Notes: generated from the letters alone by a model not told the origin. A stretch of 57,981 nt of DNA from JAQAZP01 sp032127265 (GCA_032127265.1 JAQAZP010000293.1:1-57981), one strand, 5' to 3'; shown: positions 1 through 8,049, counted from the stretch's first letter. Made by a program: numbers and translations.

Positions 1-110
1 GCCAGGTGCAGCGTGATCGCCGCCGTCAGCGTTGTCTTGCCGTGGTCCACGTGGCCGATCGTCCCTACGTTTACGTGGGGCTTGGTCCTTTCAAACTTCT
101 CCTTGGCCAT
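1..110 (-). CDS. tuf: Elongation factor Tu, N-terminal fragment (partial)
   Basis: The first 36 residues of EF-Tu, the GTPase that delivers aminoacyl-tRNA to the ribosome, are encoded before the window ends. The start ATG is at 110 and the frame carries the P-loop GHVDHGKTT. The gene is the last visible member of the tRNA Thr-Tyr-Gly-Thr-tuf transcription unit and is probably cotranscribed with those tRNAs from the promoter near 809-837. A purine-rich GGAGG-type ribosome binding site lies just upstream. Identity is certain; the rest of the gene is outside the window. Confidence 0.97.
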   Translation of the reverse strand, partial: MAKEKFERTKPHVNVGTIGHVDHGKTTLTAAITLHL

Positions 111-175
111 CGGAGCTTACCTCCTCCCTCTGGAGAAAAGCATCTGCTTTTCACGCCTGTGTAGCTCACAAAAAG

Positions 176-250
<75 letters not shown>

Positions 251-332
251 TTGAACCCAATTCCCGGACGACCGCCACCCAACCACGGTGCCGCCTCCGG
301 GAGGTGGCTGGCCCGACGCGACACTCGGACCT

Positions 333-408
333 TGGAGCGGGAAACGGGACTCGAACCCGCGACCCTCAGCTTGGAAGGCTGATGCTCTACCAACTGAGCT
401 ATTCCCGC
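333..408 (-). tRNA. tRNA-Gly (TCC anticodon)
   Basis: The minus-strand cloverleaf has acceptor stem GCGGGAA/TTCCCGC, D-arm AGCTCAGTTGGTAGAGC, anticodon stem TCAGC/GCTGA around loop CTTCCAA, T-loop GGTTCGAGTCC and encoded CCA at 333-335. It is the third tRNA of the four-gene cluster. Confidence 0.97.
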
Positions 409-470
409 CCTCTATTTCCGTGCCGACTCCCCGGGGAACCAACCCGGTCACCATTGCTCGCAATGAAGAA

Positions 471-555
471 TGGTGGGGAGAGGAGGATTCGAACCTCCGA
501 AGGCTTCGCCGACAGATTTACAGTCTGTTCCCTTTGACCGCTCGGGAATCTCCCC
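471..555 (-). tRNA. tRNA-Tyr (GTA anticodon)
   Basis: This is an 85-nt class II tRNA on the minus strand with a long variable arm, acceptor stem GGGGAGA/TCTCCCC, anticodon loop CTGTAAA with GTA, T-loop GGTTCGAATCC and encoded CCA at 471-473. It is the second tRNA of the cluster. Confidence 0.97.
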
Positions 556-719
556 ATATTAAAAAGGTCAGACCCGCCCCCTCCGGTTTCCGTCTGAATC
601 GCTTCCGACGGCCGAATGTCAAGAACAGGCTCACTCCCGTCAACAACTTACCGGGTGCAGGTGGTGCCGCCGGGCCCCGGGGGACTCAACATGCAACCCT
701 TTGCTTTTCAAGCAATTGA

Positions 720-795
720 TGGAGCTGGCGAGAGGAATTGAACCCCCGACCTGCTGATTACAAATCAGCTGCTCTACCAATTGAGCTACGCCAGC
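720..795 (-). tRNA. tRNA-Thr (TGT anticodon)
   Basis: The minus-strand cloverleaf has acceptor stem GCTGGCG/CGCCAGC, anticodon stem GCTGA/TCAGC with loop TTTGTAA (anticodon TGT), T-loop GGTTCAATTCC and encoded CCA at 720-722. It is the first gene of the tRNA-tuf unit, a few bases downstream of the predicted transcription start. Confidence 0.97.
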
Positions 796-808
796 CTACG
801 AAACGGGG

Positions 809-837
809 AAAATACCATAAGTCACCCCCGTTGGCAA
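809..837 (-). promoter_or_regulatory. Sigma-70 type promoter of the tRNA-tuf unit
   Basis: On the minus strand TTGCCA (832-837) is followed by a 17-bp spacer and TATTTT (809-814). The start would fall near 802, a few bases before tRNA-Thr(TGT). A GC-rich stretch follows the -10 box, as is usual for stringently controlled stable RNA promoters. Called by pattern only. Confidence 0.65.
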
Positions 838-882
838 GCAAAAATCCGCCCAAAAGAAGATTTTTCACCCGTTCAAGCCGTT

Positions 883-1635
883 TCACTGCCGTCCCGCCTC
901 CGGCGCCTGCTCCAGGCGCTGAAAAACGGCATGGTAGAGGACCACCCCGGTGGCCACGGACACGTTCAGCGAATCCAGTGCCCCGAACAGCGGAATGGAT
1001 ACCAGGCTGTCGCAGCGCTCCCGGACCAGCCGGGACAGCCCGCGGCCCTCGGCGCCCAGCACCAGGGCCACCGGCTGGCTGAAATCGAACCCGGACAGCC
1101 CCGTGGGGGCCGATCCGTCCAGGCCCACCGTCCAGATCCCCCGCTGCCCCAGCTGTCTTATCAGCGAAGGGATGTTGGGGACCTCCACCACCGGCGTATG
1201 CTCCAGGGCTCCGGCAGCGGCGCGTACCGTCACCTCGGAGAACGGGGCGCTGCGCCGCCGCGGGACAAATACCGCCCCCACACCGGCGCACTCGCAGGTC
1301 CGGATCACCGCCCCCAGGTTTCTGGGGTCCTCGATGCCGTCGAGGATCACCAGCAGCGGCACGCCCTCGATGGCGTCAAGTGCCGCCTCCGGATCGCTGC
1401 CGGGCCGGAAGGCACTGACCACGGCCACCAGGCCCTGGTGCCGGCCGCTGGCCAACCGGTCCAGCTCCTGCCGCGTGGCCCGCCGCACCGGTATGCCGCG
1501 CCGGCGGGCCTCCTCCAGCACCCGGGCCGTCTTCCCCTCGGCGGGTCCGGTGGACCGGGCCACCAGCAACCGTACCACCGGCCGGTCGCCGCGAAGAGCC
1601 TCAAACACCGCATTGGGACCGCTGACCAGATCCAT
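883..1635 (-). CDS. rlmB: 23S rRNA 2'-O-methyltransferase, RlmB/TrmH family (SPOUT)
   Basis: A 250-residue SpoU/TrmH-family enzyme, expected to methylate the ribose of a guanosine in 23S rRNA (G2251 in E. coli) using SAM. The three SPOUT knot motifs are visible: ILDGIEDPRNLGAVIRT, LVLGAEGRGLSRLVRE and IPLFGALDSLNVSVATG. An N-terminal substrate-binding domain precedes them (roughly residues 1-80). The ATG at 1635 overlaps the gltX stop (TGATG), so translation is probably coupled; a GTG one codon earlier is possible. It is the last gene of ispDF-gltX-rlmB and precedes the tRNA-tuf promoter. RlmB is the most likely family member, but other TrmH-type specificities cannot be excluded. Confidence 0.9.
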   Translation of the reverse strand: MDLVSGPNAVFEALRGDRPVVRLLVARSTGPAEGKTARVLEEARRRGIPVRRATRQELDRLASGRHQGLVAVVSAFRPGSDPEAALDAIEGVPLLVILDGIEDPRNLGAVIRTCECAGVGAVFVPRRRSAPFSEVTVRAAAGALEHTPVVEVPNIPSLIRQLGQRGIWTVGLDGSAPTGLSGFDFSQPVALVLGAEGRGLSRLVRERCDSLVSIPLFGALDSLNVSVATGVVLYHAVFQRLEQAPEAGRQ

Positions 1636-3146
1636 CACTCACTCCCCGTATCCAGCACCATCCCGATCCGCTCACCCACTCCGGGAATCCGCCGCCGGAA
1701 ACCGCCCAGGTCTTTCCCCTTTTCCAGCAGGGGGATCAGTCCTCCCAGTTCCATACCCGACAGGGAACCGGTGAGCGCCGCCCGCAGGGGGTGGTAGAAG
1801 TCCTGGCCCTTGACCCCGGTCTCCTTCTGCACCCGTTTGAACAATGCGGACATGCCGCCCTCGGCGGCGACCCCGCCGCTCTGCAGTTCACGGTGCAGTG
1901 CCTCCAGCACCGGCCGCACCCCCGGGGCCTCGAGGGCGGCAAGGGCCTGGGGATCGGACACCTCCCGGGAATCGAAATAGAAGAAGACCCGGAACAGGCC
2001 TTCCAGCGCATCCAGCCGCTCCACTTTCTGCGACAAGGCCTCCAGCGCCTCGGAGACCCAGGCCAGTTCCCCGCCCCCCGGCACCTCGGGACACCATTCC
2101 GCCCGGCGGAGAAAGGGCATGGCCTCGTTCAGCCGGCCGCCGGCATCCATGGCCCGCCAGTGCTTGCCATTGACCCAGGTGAGCTTTGCCGGGTCGAACA
2201 CCGCCGCCGATTTGTTGACCCGCTCCAGCGAGAAGCGGCGCACCAGCTCGCCGGGGTCCATGATCTCCTCCTCCCCGGATCCAGGCGACCAGCCCAGCAG
2301 CGCCAGGTAGTTGACCAGGGCCCGGGGCAGAAAACCCTCTTCGCGAAACTGGCGCACCGACGTCACACCGTGCCGCTTGCTCAACCGGGAGCGGTCCGGC
2401 CCGAGGATCATGGGCAGATGCGCGTACTCGGGCAAGCGGTCATAGCCCAGGGCGCGGAAGAGGTGGATTTGTTTCGGCGTGTTGGTCAGGTGGTCCTCGC
2501 CGCGTATCACGTGGCTGATCCGCATCCCGGCGTCATCCACCACCACGGCGAAGTTGTATGCCGCCGTTCCGTCGGCGCGCAGGATCACCAGGTCGCCGAA
2601 CTCTCCGCAATCGAAGTTCACCTCACCACGCACCAGATCGCGCACCGTGAGGAAGCCGTCGGGCATGCGAAAGCGGAGCGCCGCCGGCTCTCCGGCGGCG
2701 AGGCGAGCCTCGGCCTCCGGGCGCGGGATGGTGCGACAGGTCCCGGGGTAGCGCTGGGGCAGCCCCTGGGCCAGGGCGGACTGGCGCGCCTGTTCCAGGT
2801 CGCCGGGACGGCAGAAGCAGTGGTAGGCCTGTCCGGCATCCAGCAGGCGCCGGGCCTCCTGCCGGTAGAGGTCCAGGCGTTCGCTCTGGCGGTAGGGCCC
2901 GTAGTCGCCGCCCGGCTCAGGCCCCTCGTCCCACTGCAGACCAAGCCAGCGCAGATCGTCCATGATCCCGGCGGCCGAGATGTCGGTGGATCGCTCGGCG
3001 TCGGTGTCCTCCAGGCGCAGGACGAAGCTCCCGCCCCCGGCACGGGCCACCAGCCAGTTGAACAGGGCCGTGCGCGCGTTCCCCACATGGAGCATCCCGC
3101 TGGGACTGGGCGCGAACCTCAGTCTGGGTCTGGTGGTTTCGTTCAT
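1635..3146 (-). CDS. gltX: Glutamyl-tRNA synthetase
   Basis: A 503-residue class I aminoacyl-tRNA synthetase that charges tRNA-Glu (and possibly tRNA-Gln if the organism uses the transamidation route). The HIGH-type motif is in PSPSGMLHVGNART and the KMSKS-type motif is RSRLSKRHG. FVLRLEDTDAERS and HVIRGEDHLTNTPKQ are typical GluRS sequences. The length is normal for the family. The start ATG at 3146 overlaps the ispDF stop (ATGA). In several deltaproteobacterial genomes cysS occupies the position between ispF and rlmB; here it is gltX. Confidence 0.96.
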   Translation of the reverse strand: MNETTRPRLRFAPSPSGMLHVGNARTALFNWLVARAGGGSFVLRLEDTDAERSTDISAAGIMDDLRWLGLQWDEGPEPGGDYGPYRQSERLDLYRQEARRLLDAGQAYHCFCRPGDLEQARQSALAQGLPQRYPGTCRTIPRPEAEARLAAGEPAALRFRMPDGFLTVRDLVRGEVNFDCGEFGDLVILRADGTAAYNFAVVVDDAGMRISHVIRGEDHLTNTPKQIHLFRALGYDRLPEYAHLPMILGPDRSRLSKRHGVTSVRQFREEGFLPRALVNYLALLGWSPGSGEEEIMDPGELVRRFSLERVNKSAAVFDPAKLTWVNGKHWRAMDAGGRLNEAMPFLRRAEWCPEVPGGGELAWVSEALEALSQKVERLDALEGLFRVFFYFDSREVSDPQALAALEAPGVRPVLEALHRELQSGGVAAEGGMSALFKRVQKETGVKGQDFYHPLRAALTGSLSGMELGGLIPLLEKGKDLGGFRRRIPGVGERIGMVLDTGSE

Positions 3147-4354
3147 GGCTGCCCTTCTCCGTTCCGGCGGACCAGGACCGCGGCCGTGGCCGACATCCCC
3201 TCGCCCCGCCCCTCGAATCCCATGCCTTCGGTGCTGGTGGCCTTGACCGAAACGGCCCCGACATCCAGACCCAGCACACCGGCCACGGTCTCCCGCATCC
3301 GGTCAACGTATGGCGCCAGGCGAGGCTGCTGGGCCACCACCACCGTGTCCGCGTTGACCGGCTCCCAGCCCGCCTCCCGGACTATTTTCACCGTCCGGCC
3401 CAGCAGATCAAGGCTGGAGATGCCGGCCAGCCGCTGGTCACGCTCCGGGAAGTGGCGCCCCAGGTCACACAGCGCCGCGGCGCCAAGCAGTGCGTCAGCC
3501 AGCGCGTGGAGCAGCACGTCGGCATCGCTGTGCCCTTCGAGACCGTGGGAGTGGGGCACGGCTACCCCGCCAAGCATCAACGGCAGACCGGGAACCAGGC
3601 GGTGCGCATCGTAGCCGGTGCCCACCCGCAAGGCCTCCGCCCCGCCCCGGGCCCCAGCCAGCAGGCGCCGGGCCGCGGCCAGATCAGCGGGGCCGGTGAT
3701 CTTGATGTTGTCCCGCTCTCCTTCCACCACCCGCACTTCGCGGCCGGCCAGCCGGGCCAGGGTCGCGGTGTCGTCGGCCTCGAAACCGGCGGCACGGGCC
3801 TGGCGGGCGGCGTCCAGAATCATGGGGAAGGAGAACCCCTCCGGAGTCTGGACCAGCCTCAGCGGACGCCGGTCTAAAGTCCGGAAGATCCGACCCTGGT
3901 CGTCCACCGCCTTGACCGTCTCGTGGACTTCCAGTACCGGTGAAACGGCACCCCACTCCCTGGCGCCCTCGATCACCCGCCGCACCAGCGCCGGGCTGAC
4001 CAGCGGCCTGACACCATCATGGACCAGCACCAACTCCGGTGACCAGGCCGCGGCAGCTTCCAGCCCGCAGAGCACCGACGCCTGACGTGAGTCTCCGCCG
4101 GAGACAACGGAAAGAGGCTTGCCGCCAAAACGGCCGGGTCCGTCCGGTGATCTCCAGGCATCCGGGTCATCCGCCGGCAGCACCAGCACCAGCCCATCCA
4201 CCTCCGGATGACCGGAAAGAGCTTCGAGACTGAGATCCACCAGGGGCCGCCCGGCCAGCAGGCGAAACTGCTTGCGGCCGCCAGGCCCCATCCGGGCCCC
4301 GCACCCCGCCGCGGCCACCACGGCCGCCACCCTGCACATCTCCAGCTGGTCCAT
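3143..4354 (-). CDS. ispDF: Bifunctional IspD/IspF (MEP cytidylyltransferase / MECDP synthase)
   Basis: A fusion of two enzymes of the non-mevalonate isoprenoid pathway. Residues 1 to about 230 are IspD (MEP plus CTP to CDP-ME), with the nucleotide-binding start VAAAGCGARMG, LVHDGVRPLV and ITGPADLAAA. Residues from about 240 are IspF (forms MECDP), with RVGTGYDAHRL, GHSDADVLLHALADALLGAA and KATSTEGMGFEGRGEG. The ATG at 4354 is chosen because GGAG lies five bases upstream; an in-frame GTG at 4384 would add 10 residues with no such site. IspD and IspF are not consecutive pathway steps (IspE acts between them), yet the fusion recurs in several phyla. First gene of the ispDF-gltX-rlmB operon. Confidence 0.95.
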   Translation of the reverse strand: MDQLEMCRVAAVVAAAGCGARMGPGGRKQFRLLAGRPLVDLSLEALSGHPEVDGLVLVLPADDPDAWRSPDGPGRFGGKPLSVVSGGDSRQASVLCGLEAAAAWSPELVLVHDGVRPLVSPALVRRVIEGAREWGAVSPVLEVHETVKAVDDQGRIFRTLDRRPLRLVQTPEGFSFPMILDAARQARAAGFEADDTATLARLAGREVRVVEGERDNIKITGPADLAAARRLLAGARGGAEALRVGTGYDAHRLVPGLPLMLGGVAVPHSHGLEGHSDADVLLHALADALLGAAALCDLGRHFPERDQRLAGISSLDLLGRTVKIVREAGWEPVNADTVVVAQQPRLAPYVDRMRETVAGVLGLDVGAVSVKATSTEGMGFEGRGEGMSATAAVLVRRNGEGQP

Positions 4355-4399
4355 CAGCACTCCGGGGCCGGGCCGGTTCAGCACGCCGGCGGGACCGAA

Positions 4400-4436
4400 A
4401 GAAAACCCCCAGGCGGCCGGTGGCCACGAGGGGGGA
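4400..4436 (-). terminator. Candidate intrinsic terminator after frr
   Basis: On the minus strand a CCCCC (4431-4435) ... GGGGG (4406-4410) stem encloses a GC-rich loop with its own GGCC pairing potential, followed by TTTTCTTT. It falls in the gap between frr and ispDF and would separate the translation operon from ispDF-gltX-rlmB. The outer stem is short, so this is a moderate call. Confidence 0.4.
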
Positions 4437-4457
4437 ATCCATTCGACGTCGGAAACG

Positions 4458-5027
4458 TCAGATCTCCAGGATCTCGTTTTCCTTCCTTTTTACCAGGCCA
4501 TCGATCTTCTTGGTGAATTCGTCGGTGAGGTCCTGGATCTCCTTGTAGGCCCGGTGCTCGTCGTCCTGGGAGATATCCTTGTCTTTTTCCAACTCCTTGA
4601 CCTGATCATTGCCCTCGCGGCGGATCTGGCGCACGGCGGTCTTGCCGTCCTCGCCGATCCGGCTCACCTTCTTTGCCAACTGTTTGCGGCGCTCCTCGGT
4701 GAGCGGCGGGATGGGCAGCCGGATGATCTTTCCGTCACTGGAGGGCGTCAGCCCAAGGTCGGAACGGAGTATCACCTTTTCGATCTCGGCGATAACCGAA
4801 GTGTCCCAGGGTTGGATGGTGAGCAGGTTCCCCTCCGGCGCGGAGAGGGTGGCCACCTGGTTGAGTGGCGTGGAGGTGCCGTAGTAATCAACGGTGATGC
4901 CGTCGAGCAGGGACAGTGAGGCACGGCCGGTCCTGATCGTGCCCATCTCGCGGGTCAGTGCCTCGATGGAAGCGGTCATCTTGCGTTTCACCTCGGAGAA
5001 AATCTCCAGCAGCTTCTCTTCACTCAT
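4458..5027 (-). CDS. frr: Ribosome recycling factor
   Basis: A 189-residue RRF, which with EF-G splits post-termination ribosomes. Diagnostic sequence includes MTASIEALTREMGTIRTGRAS near the N-terminus and the conserved IPPLTEERRKQLAKKV core; the length is usual. The frame is open further upstream, but the ATG at 5027 is chosen because a strong GAGGAGGAG site lies just before it and the protein starts as expected (MSEEKLLEIF). It follows tsf directly with a 55-bp gap; the usual pyrH gene between them is missing. The stop is TGA. Confidence 0.97.
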   Translation of the reverse strand: MSEEKLLEIFSEVKRKMTASIEALTREMGTIRTGRASLSLLDGITVDYYGTSTPLNQVATLSAPEGNLLTIQPWDTSVIAEIEKVILRSDLGLTPSSDGKIIRLPIPPLTEERRKQLAKKVSRIGEDGKTAVRQIRREGNDQVKELEKDKDISQDDEHRAYKEIQDLTDEFTKKIDGLVKRKENEILEI

Positions 5028-5053
5028 CGCGCTCCTCCTCCGCACCTGGGCCG

Positions 5054-5073
5054 GTCCCGGCTTTGGCCGGGAC
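5054..5073 (-). other. Perfect hairpin between tsf and frr
   Basis: GTCCCGGC (5054-5061), loop TTTG, GCCGGGAC (5066-5073): a perfect 8-bp stem with a tetraloop and no following T-run. It sits in the gap where pyrH is normally found. It could be an mRNA processing or stability element, or a partial attenuator. Confidence 0.5.
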
Positions 5074-5082
5074 ACGCGCTGG

Positions 5083-5736
5083 TCACTTGCCCTGCAGTTG
5101 AGCCTCCACCTCGGCGGCCAGATCGTTTTTACGCTTTTCCAGACCCTCACCGAGCTTGAAGCGGACGAACCGCCGCACGGAGATGTTCTCGCCAATCTTG
5201 GCGATCAGGTTGGAGATCAGCTGGCCCACGGTCACGCTGGTGTCCTTGACAAAAGCCTGGTCCAGAAGACAGTTCTCCTCGAAGAACTTGTTCATCTTGC
5301 CGTCAACGATCTTCGTCACCACATTTTCCGGCTTGCCCGAGGCCAGGGCCTGCTCGGTGTAGATCTCCCGCTCCTCCTGCAGCACCTGCTCGGTCACCTC
5401 GTCCCGGTTGACAAAGCGGGGCTCCGCGGCAGCAACATGCATGGCCAGGTCTTTTACCAGCCCCTGGAACTCGTCGGTCTGCCCGACAAAGTCGGTTTCG
5501 CAGTTGACCTCGATCAGGACGCCGAGTTTGCCGCCGGCGTGGATGTAGGACCCCACCACACCATCGGCGGTGATCCGCCCGGCTTTTTTCGCCGCGGCGG
5601 AGAGACCTTTCTTCCGCAGCAACTTGACGGACTCGTCCATGTCGCCGTCGCACGAGTTGAGTGCTACCTTGCACTCCATGATGCCGACGCCGGTTAGTTC
5701 TCTCAGTTCCTTGACTTGCTTGGCTGATATGGCCAT
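5083..5736 (-). CDS. tsf: Elongation factor Ts
   Basis: A 217-residue EF-Ts, the nucleotide exchange factor for EF-Tu. The N-terminal UBA-like segment has VKELRELTGVGIMECKVAL, and the core contains VLIEVNCETDFVGQTDEFQ, the conserved TDFV motif. At 217 residues it is the short form (about 200-220 residues), lacking the longer C-terminal subdomain of the E. coli protein. It lies between rpsB (55-bp gap) and frr. A GGAG site precedes the ATG at 5736. Confidence 0.97.
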   Translation of the reverse strand: MAISAKQVKELRELTGVGIMECKVALNSCDGDMDESVKLLRKKGLSAAAKKAGRITADGVVGSYIHAGGKLGVLIEVNCETDFVGQTDEFQGLVKDLAMHVAAAEPRFVNRDEVTEQVLQEEREIYTEQALASGKPENVVTKIVDGKMNKFFEENCLLDQAFVKDTSVTVGQLISNLIAKIGENISVRRFVRFKLGEGLEKRKNDLAAEVEAQLQGK

Positions 5737-5791
5737 TGATCTCCAGCTCCATATGGTCTCCGAGTCGGGATTCGCCTGACGGCCAGAACCA

Positions 5792-6787
5792 CTACTCGGT
5801 GGGCTTCGTCTTTTCCGTTCCAGCAGTGGCTTCAGCAGCGGCTGCCGGCTTTTCGGCCGGCTTCTCAGCGACCTTTACTTCGGCGGCTGCCGGCTTTTCG
5901 GCCGGCTTTTCGGCCGGCTTCTTCGCCGCCTTTTCAGCCGCGGCCTGCTTTTCGGCCGCCTTGGCCGCGGCCGCAACCACAGCCTTCTCCGCCGCCGCCT
6001 TATCCCGAGCCTCGCGGCGGGTCTTTTCCTCGGCTTCCTTCTGCGCCCGCTGCTTCTCCTCCTCGACCGCCCGTTCACGGGCTTCGTCGGCCTGACGGCG
6101 CTCGTAAGCTCCCTTGCCCTCCAGCACCGCATCGGCGATACGGGAAGCAAAGAGCCGGATCGAACGAATGGCGTCATCGTTGCCGGGGATCACATGGGAG
6201 ATGTCATCGGGATCACAGTTGGTGTCCACCACCCCCACCACGGGGATGCCCAGACGGTTGGCCTCGGCCACGGCGATCCGCTCTTTCTTCGGGTCGACCA
6301 CGAACAGCACCTGGGGCAGGGCGACCATATCCTTGATGCCGCAAAGGACACGCTCCAGTTTGATCCGCTCCTTCTCCAGTTTGATGACCTCTTTCTTCGA
6401 ACGACCGGCATATTCCTGGTCGTTCTTCATCTCGTCCAGGTCCTTGAGGCGCTGGATGCTTTTGCGGATGGTAGTGAAGTTGGTCAGCAGGCCGCCGAGC
6501 CAGCGGTGGGTAATGAAATACATCCCCGACCGCTCGGCCTCTTCACGGATCGCGTCCTGGGCCTGCTTCTTGGTGCCGACAAACAGCACCTTCTTCCCCT
6601 CGCCGGCCATACGGGTGACCTCGGCTGACGCGACCCGGAATTTCTTCAGCGTCTTTTGCAGGTCGATGATGTAGATCCCGTTCCGCTCGCCGAAGATAAA
6701 CGCCTTCATCTTCGGGTTCCAGCGTTTGGTCTGGTGCCCGAAGTGCACACCGGCTTCCAGCAACTCTTTCATTGAAATCGAAACCAC
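5792..6787 (-). CDS. rpsB: Ribosomal protein S2 with long basic/acidic tail
   Basis: 30S subunit protein S2. The N-terminus has SMKELLEAGVHFGHQTKRWNPKM and the core contains GGLLTNFTTIRKSI and GIPVVGVVDTNCDPDDI. The GTG at 6787 is preferred because GGAGG lies four bases upstream; the next ATG (6772) is too far from that site. The protein has 331 residues against roughly 230-260 usually. The extra C-terminal part (from about residue 235) is a Lys/Ala/Glu/Pro-rich tail with KPAEKPAEKPA-type repeats. The stop is TAG, showing that amber is a working terminator in this genome. Confidence 0.96.
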   Translation of the reverse strand: MVSISMKELLEAGVHFGHQTKRWNPKMKAFIFGERNGIYIIDLQKTLKKFRVASAEVTRMAGEGKKVLFVGTKKQAQDAIREEAERSGMYFITHRWLGGLLTNFTTIRKSIQRLKDLDEMKNDQEYAGRSKKEVIKLEKERIKLERVLCGIKDMVALPQVLFVVDPKKERIAVAEANRLGIPVVGVVDTNCDPDDISHVIPGNDDAIRSIRLFASRIADAVLEGKGAYERRQADEARERAVEEEKQRAQKEAEEKTRREARDKAAAEKAVVAAAAKAAEKQAAAEKAAKKPAEKPAEKPAAAEVKVAEKPAEKPAAAAEATAGTEKTKPTE

Positions 6788-7040
6788 TTTTCCTCCTTCT
6801 CCCGCTCAGGGGGTGGTAACCCCAAGCGGATGCGTCAGTGTCCCGTTGCCGGCAATGACGATCGCCATTCGGCGCGCCGTCTTGCTGACCCGCCCCGGTG
6901 CCCCGTATCTCAATACGGGGACCTGGGTGCCACCGCTCTCGGGCGATGGCGTTCCCGGCAGGAGGCCGGGGCCGGTCCGGAAGGAGACGGCCCGATCCGA
7001 TGACCGGGCCGGCAACAGGACTGGCAGCCAGTGCTGCGTT
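6788..7040 (-). promoter_or_regulatory. Structured rpsI-rpsB intergenic leader
   Basis: The 253-bp gap upstream of rpsB is long for this operon and contains palindromes. A perfect 8-bp hairpin CCCCGTAT-CTCA-ATACGGGG lies at 6901-6920, with GGT/ACC extending it past a one-base bulge. A second hairpin, GGGGT-GGTA-ACCCC, lies near 6810-6823. S2 is known to autoregulate rpsB-tsf through a leader structure in some bacteria, so an S2-binding leader is a reasonable inference. No clear promoter was identified inside the gap. Confidence 0.45.
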
Positions 7041-7427
7041 CTACCGTTTGGAGAACTGGAAGCGGGCGCGGGCGCCTTTCTGCCCGTACTTCTTCCGTTC
7101 CTTGACTCTCGCGTCACGGGTGAGGAAGCCGCCTTCCTTGAGCCGCTTGCGCAGTTCCTGGTTGTAGTCCACCAGGGCACGCGAGATCCCGTGTTTGATG
7201 GCCCCGGCCTGACCCGAGGTGCCGCCGCCCTTCACCGTGGCTACGATGTCGAACTTATCGACCGTCTCGGTGAGCTGCAGGGGTTGCCGGACGATCATCT
7301 TCAGAGTTTCGTTGGGGAAGTAATCATCGATGGTCCGTTTGTTGACCTCGATGACCCCCTTGCCCGGCCGCAGGAACACGCGGGCGGTGGAACTCTTCCT
7401 TCTCCCGGTAGCGTAATACTGAATCAA
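7041..7427 (-). CDS. rpsI: Ribosomal protein S9
   Basis: A 128-residue S9 of normal length with N-terminal YATGRRKSSTARVFL, central TVKGGGTSGQAGAIKHGI and the basic C-terminus KYGQKGARARFQFSKR, whose terminal SKR tail reaches the ribosomal P site. It follows rplM in the conserved rplM-rpsI pair. The stop codon is TAG. Confidence 0.98.
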   Translation of the reverse strand: MIQYYATGRRKSSTARVFLRPGKGVIEVNKRTIDDYFPNETLKMIVRQPLQLTETVDKFDIVATVKGGGTSGQAGAIKHGISRALVDYNQELRKRLKEGGFLTRDARVKERKKYGQKGARARFQFSKR

Positions 7428-7455
7428 CTCTCTTCCGTCCTTTCCGTGCCTCGGA

Positions 7456-7472
7456 GCGCCGGTTTCCGGCGC
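7456..7472 (-). other. Hairpin in the rplM-rpsI gap
   Basis: GCGCCGG (7456-7462), loop TTT, CCGGCGC (7466-7472): a perfect 7-bp stem between rplM and rpsI with no T-run. It is one of several GC hairpins placed in intercistronic gaps of this operon. Confidence 0.45.
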
Positions 7473-7521
7473 CGCTCAGGGGAGGCTCCCCCGGGGCCGC
7501 CGGTCCGCCGCCAACGCGCCG

Positions 7522-7956
7522 TCAAACCTCGAGCGACTCGGGTTTCTGCGCGGCGTGCGGATGCTCCGTACCTTTGTAGACCATCAGTTTGCTGAACATG
7601 GCCCGACCGAGCTTGCTCTTGGGCAGCATGCCGGACACGGCCTTCCGAATCAGTTCCTCGGGTGCCTTTTCCTGAAGCTTGCGGGCCGTGATTTCTTTCA
7701 GTCCGCCAGGGTAACCGCTGTGCCGCTGATAGAGTTTCGCATCCAGTTTCCGGCCGGTGAGGACAATGTGCTCGGCATTGATGACGATCACATGATCCCC
7801 GGTGTCGACGTGCGGCGCATAGTGCGGCTTGTTCTTGCCGCTGAGCACGTTCGCCACCGCGGTGGCCAGGCGCCCGAGCACCTTGCCTTCAGCATTGACC
7901 AGGTAGAACTTCTTCTGGATATCCTCTTTCCGGGGCATGATCGTTGTGTTCGCCAT
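7522..7956 (-). CDS. rplM: Ribosomal protein L13
   Basis: A 144-residue L13 of normal length. It contains KKFYLVNAEGKVLGRLAT, HVIVINAEHIVLTGRKLDAK and the KAVSGMLPKSKLGRAM segment. The ATG at 7956 is used; the frame is open further upstream, but the promoter lies at 8000-8028 and the family begins here. First gene of the rplM-rpsI-rpsB-tsf-frr unit. Confidence 0.97.
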   Translation of the reverse strand: MANTTIMPRKEDIQKKFYLVNAEGKVLGRLATAVANVLSGKNKPHYAPHVDTGDHVIVINAEHIVLTGRKLDAKLYQRHSGYPGGLKEITARKLQEKAPEELIRKAVSGMLPKSKLGRAMFSKLMVYKGTEHPHAAQKPESLEV

Positions 7957-7999
7957 TGCCCAAACTCCCCTCATTCTGTCCAATTCAAAGAAAGTGGTG

Positions 8000-8028
8000 A
8001 ATTTACCCGAACGAAAAACAGTTGTCAA
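8000..8028 (-). promoter_or_regulatory. Sigma-70 type promoter of rplM operon
   Basis: On the minus strand TTGACA (8023-8028), a 17-bp spacer and TAAATT (8000-8005) give a near-consensus housekeeping promoter about 40 bp upstream of the rplM ATG. It begins 22 bp before the end of argF, so argF transcripts could also read in. Confidence 0.75.
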
Positions 8029-8049
8029 GCACACCTTTCGGTTGCCGGT

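Noticed and set aside
839..867. AT-rich AAAAATC/GATTTTT hairpin as terminator of rlmB
   Set aside because: The stem is only seven A-T-rich pairs with a long loop and no GC core; too weak to call.
781..1797. Plus-strand open frame overlapping rlmB and tRNA-Thr
   Set aside because: It begins inside a tRNA gene, crosses rlmB antisense and has no recognisable motif.
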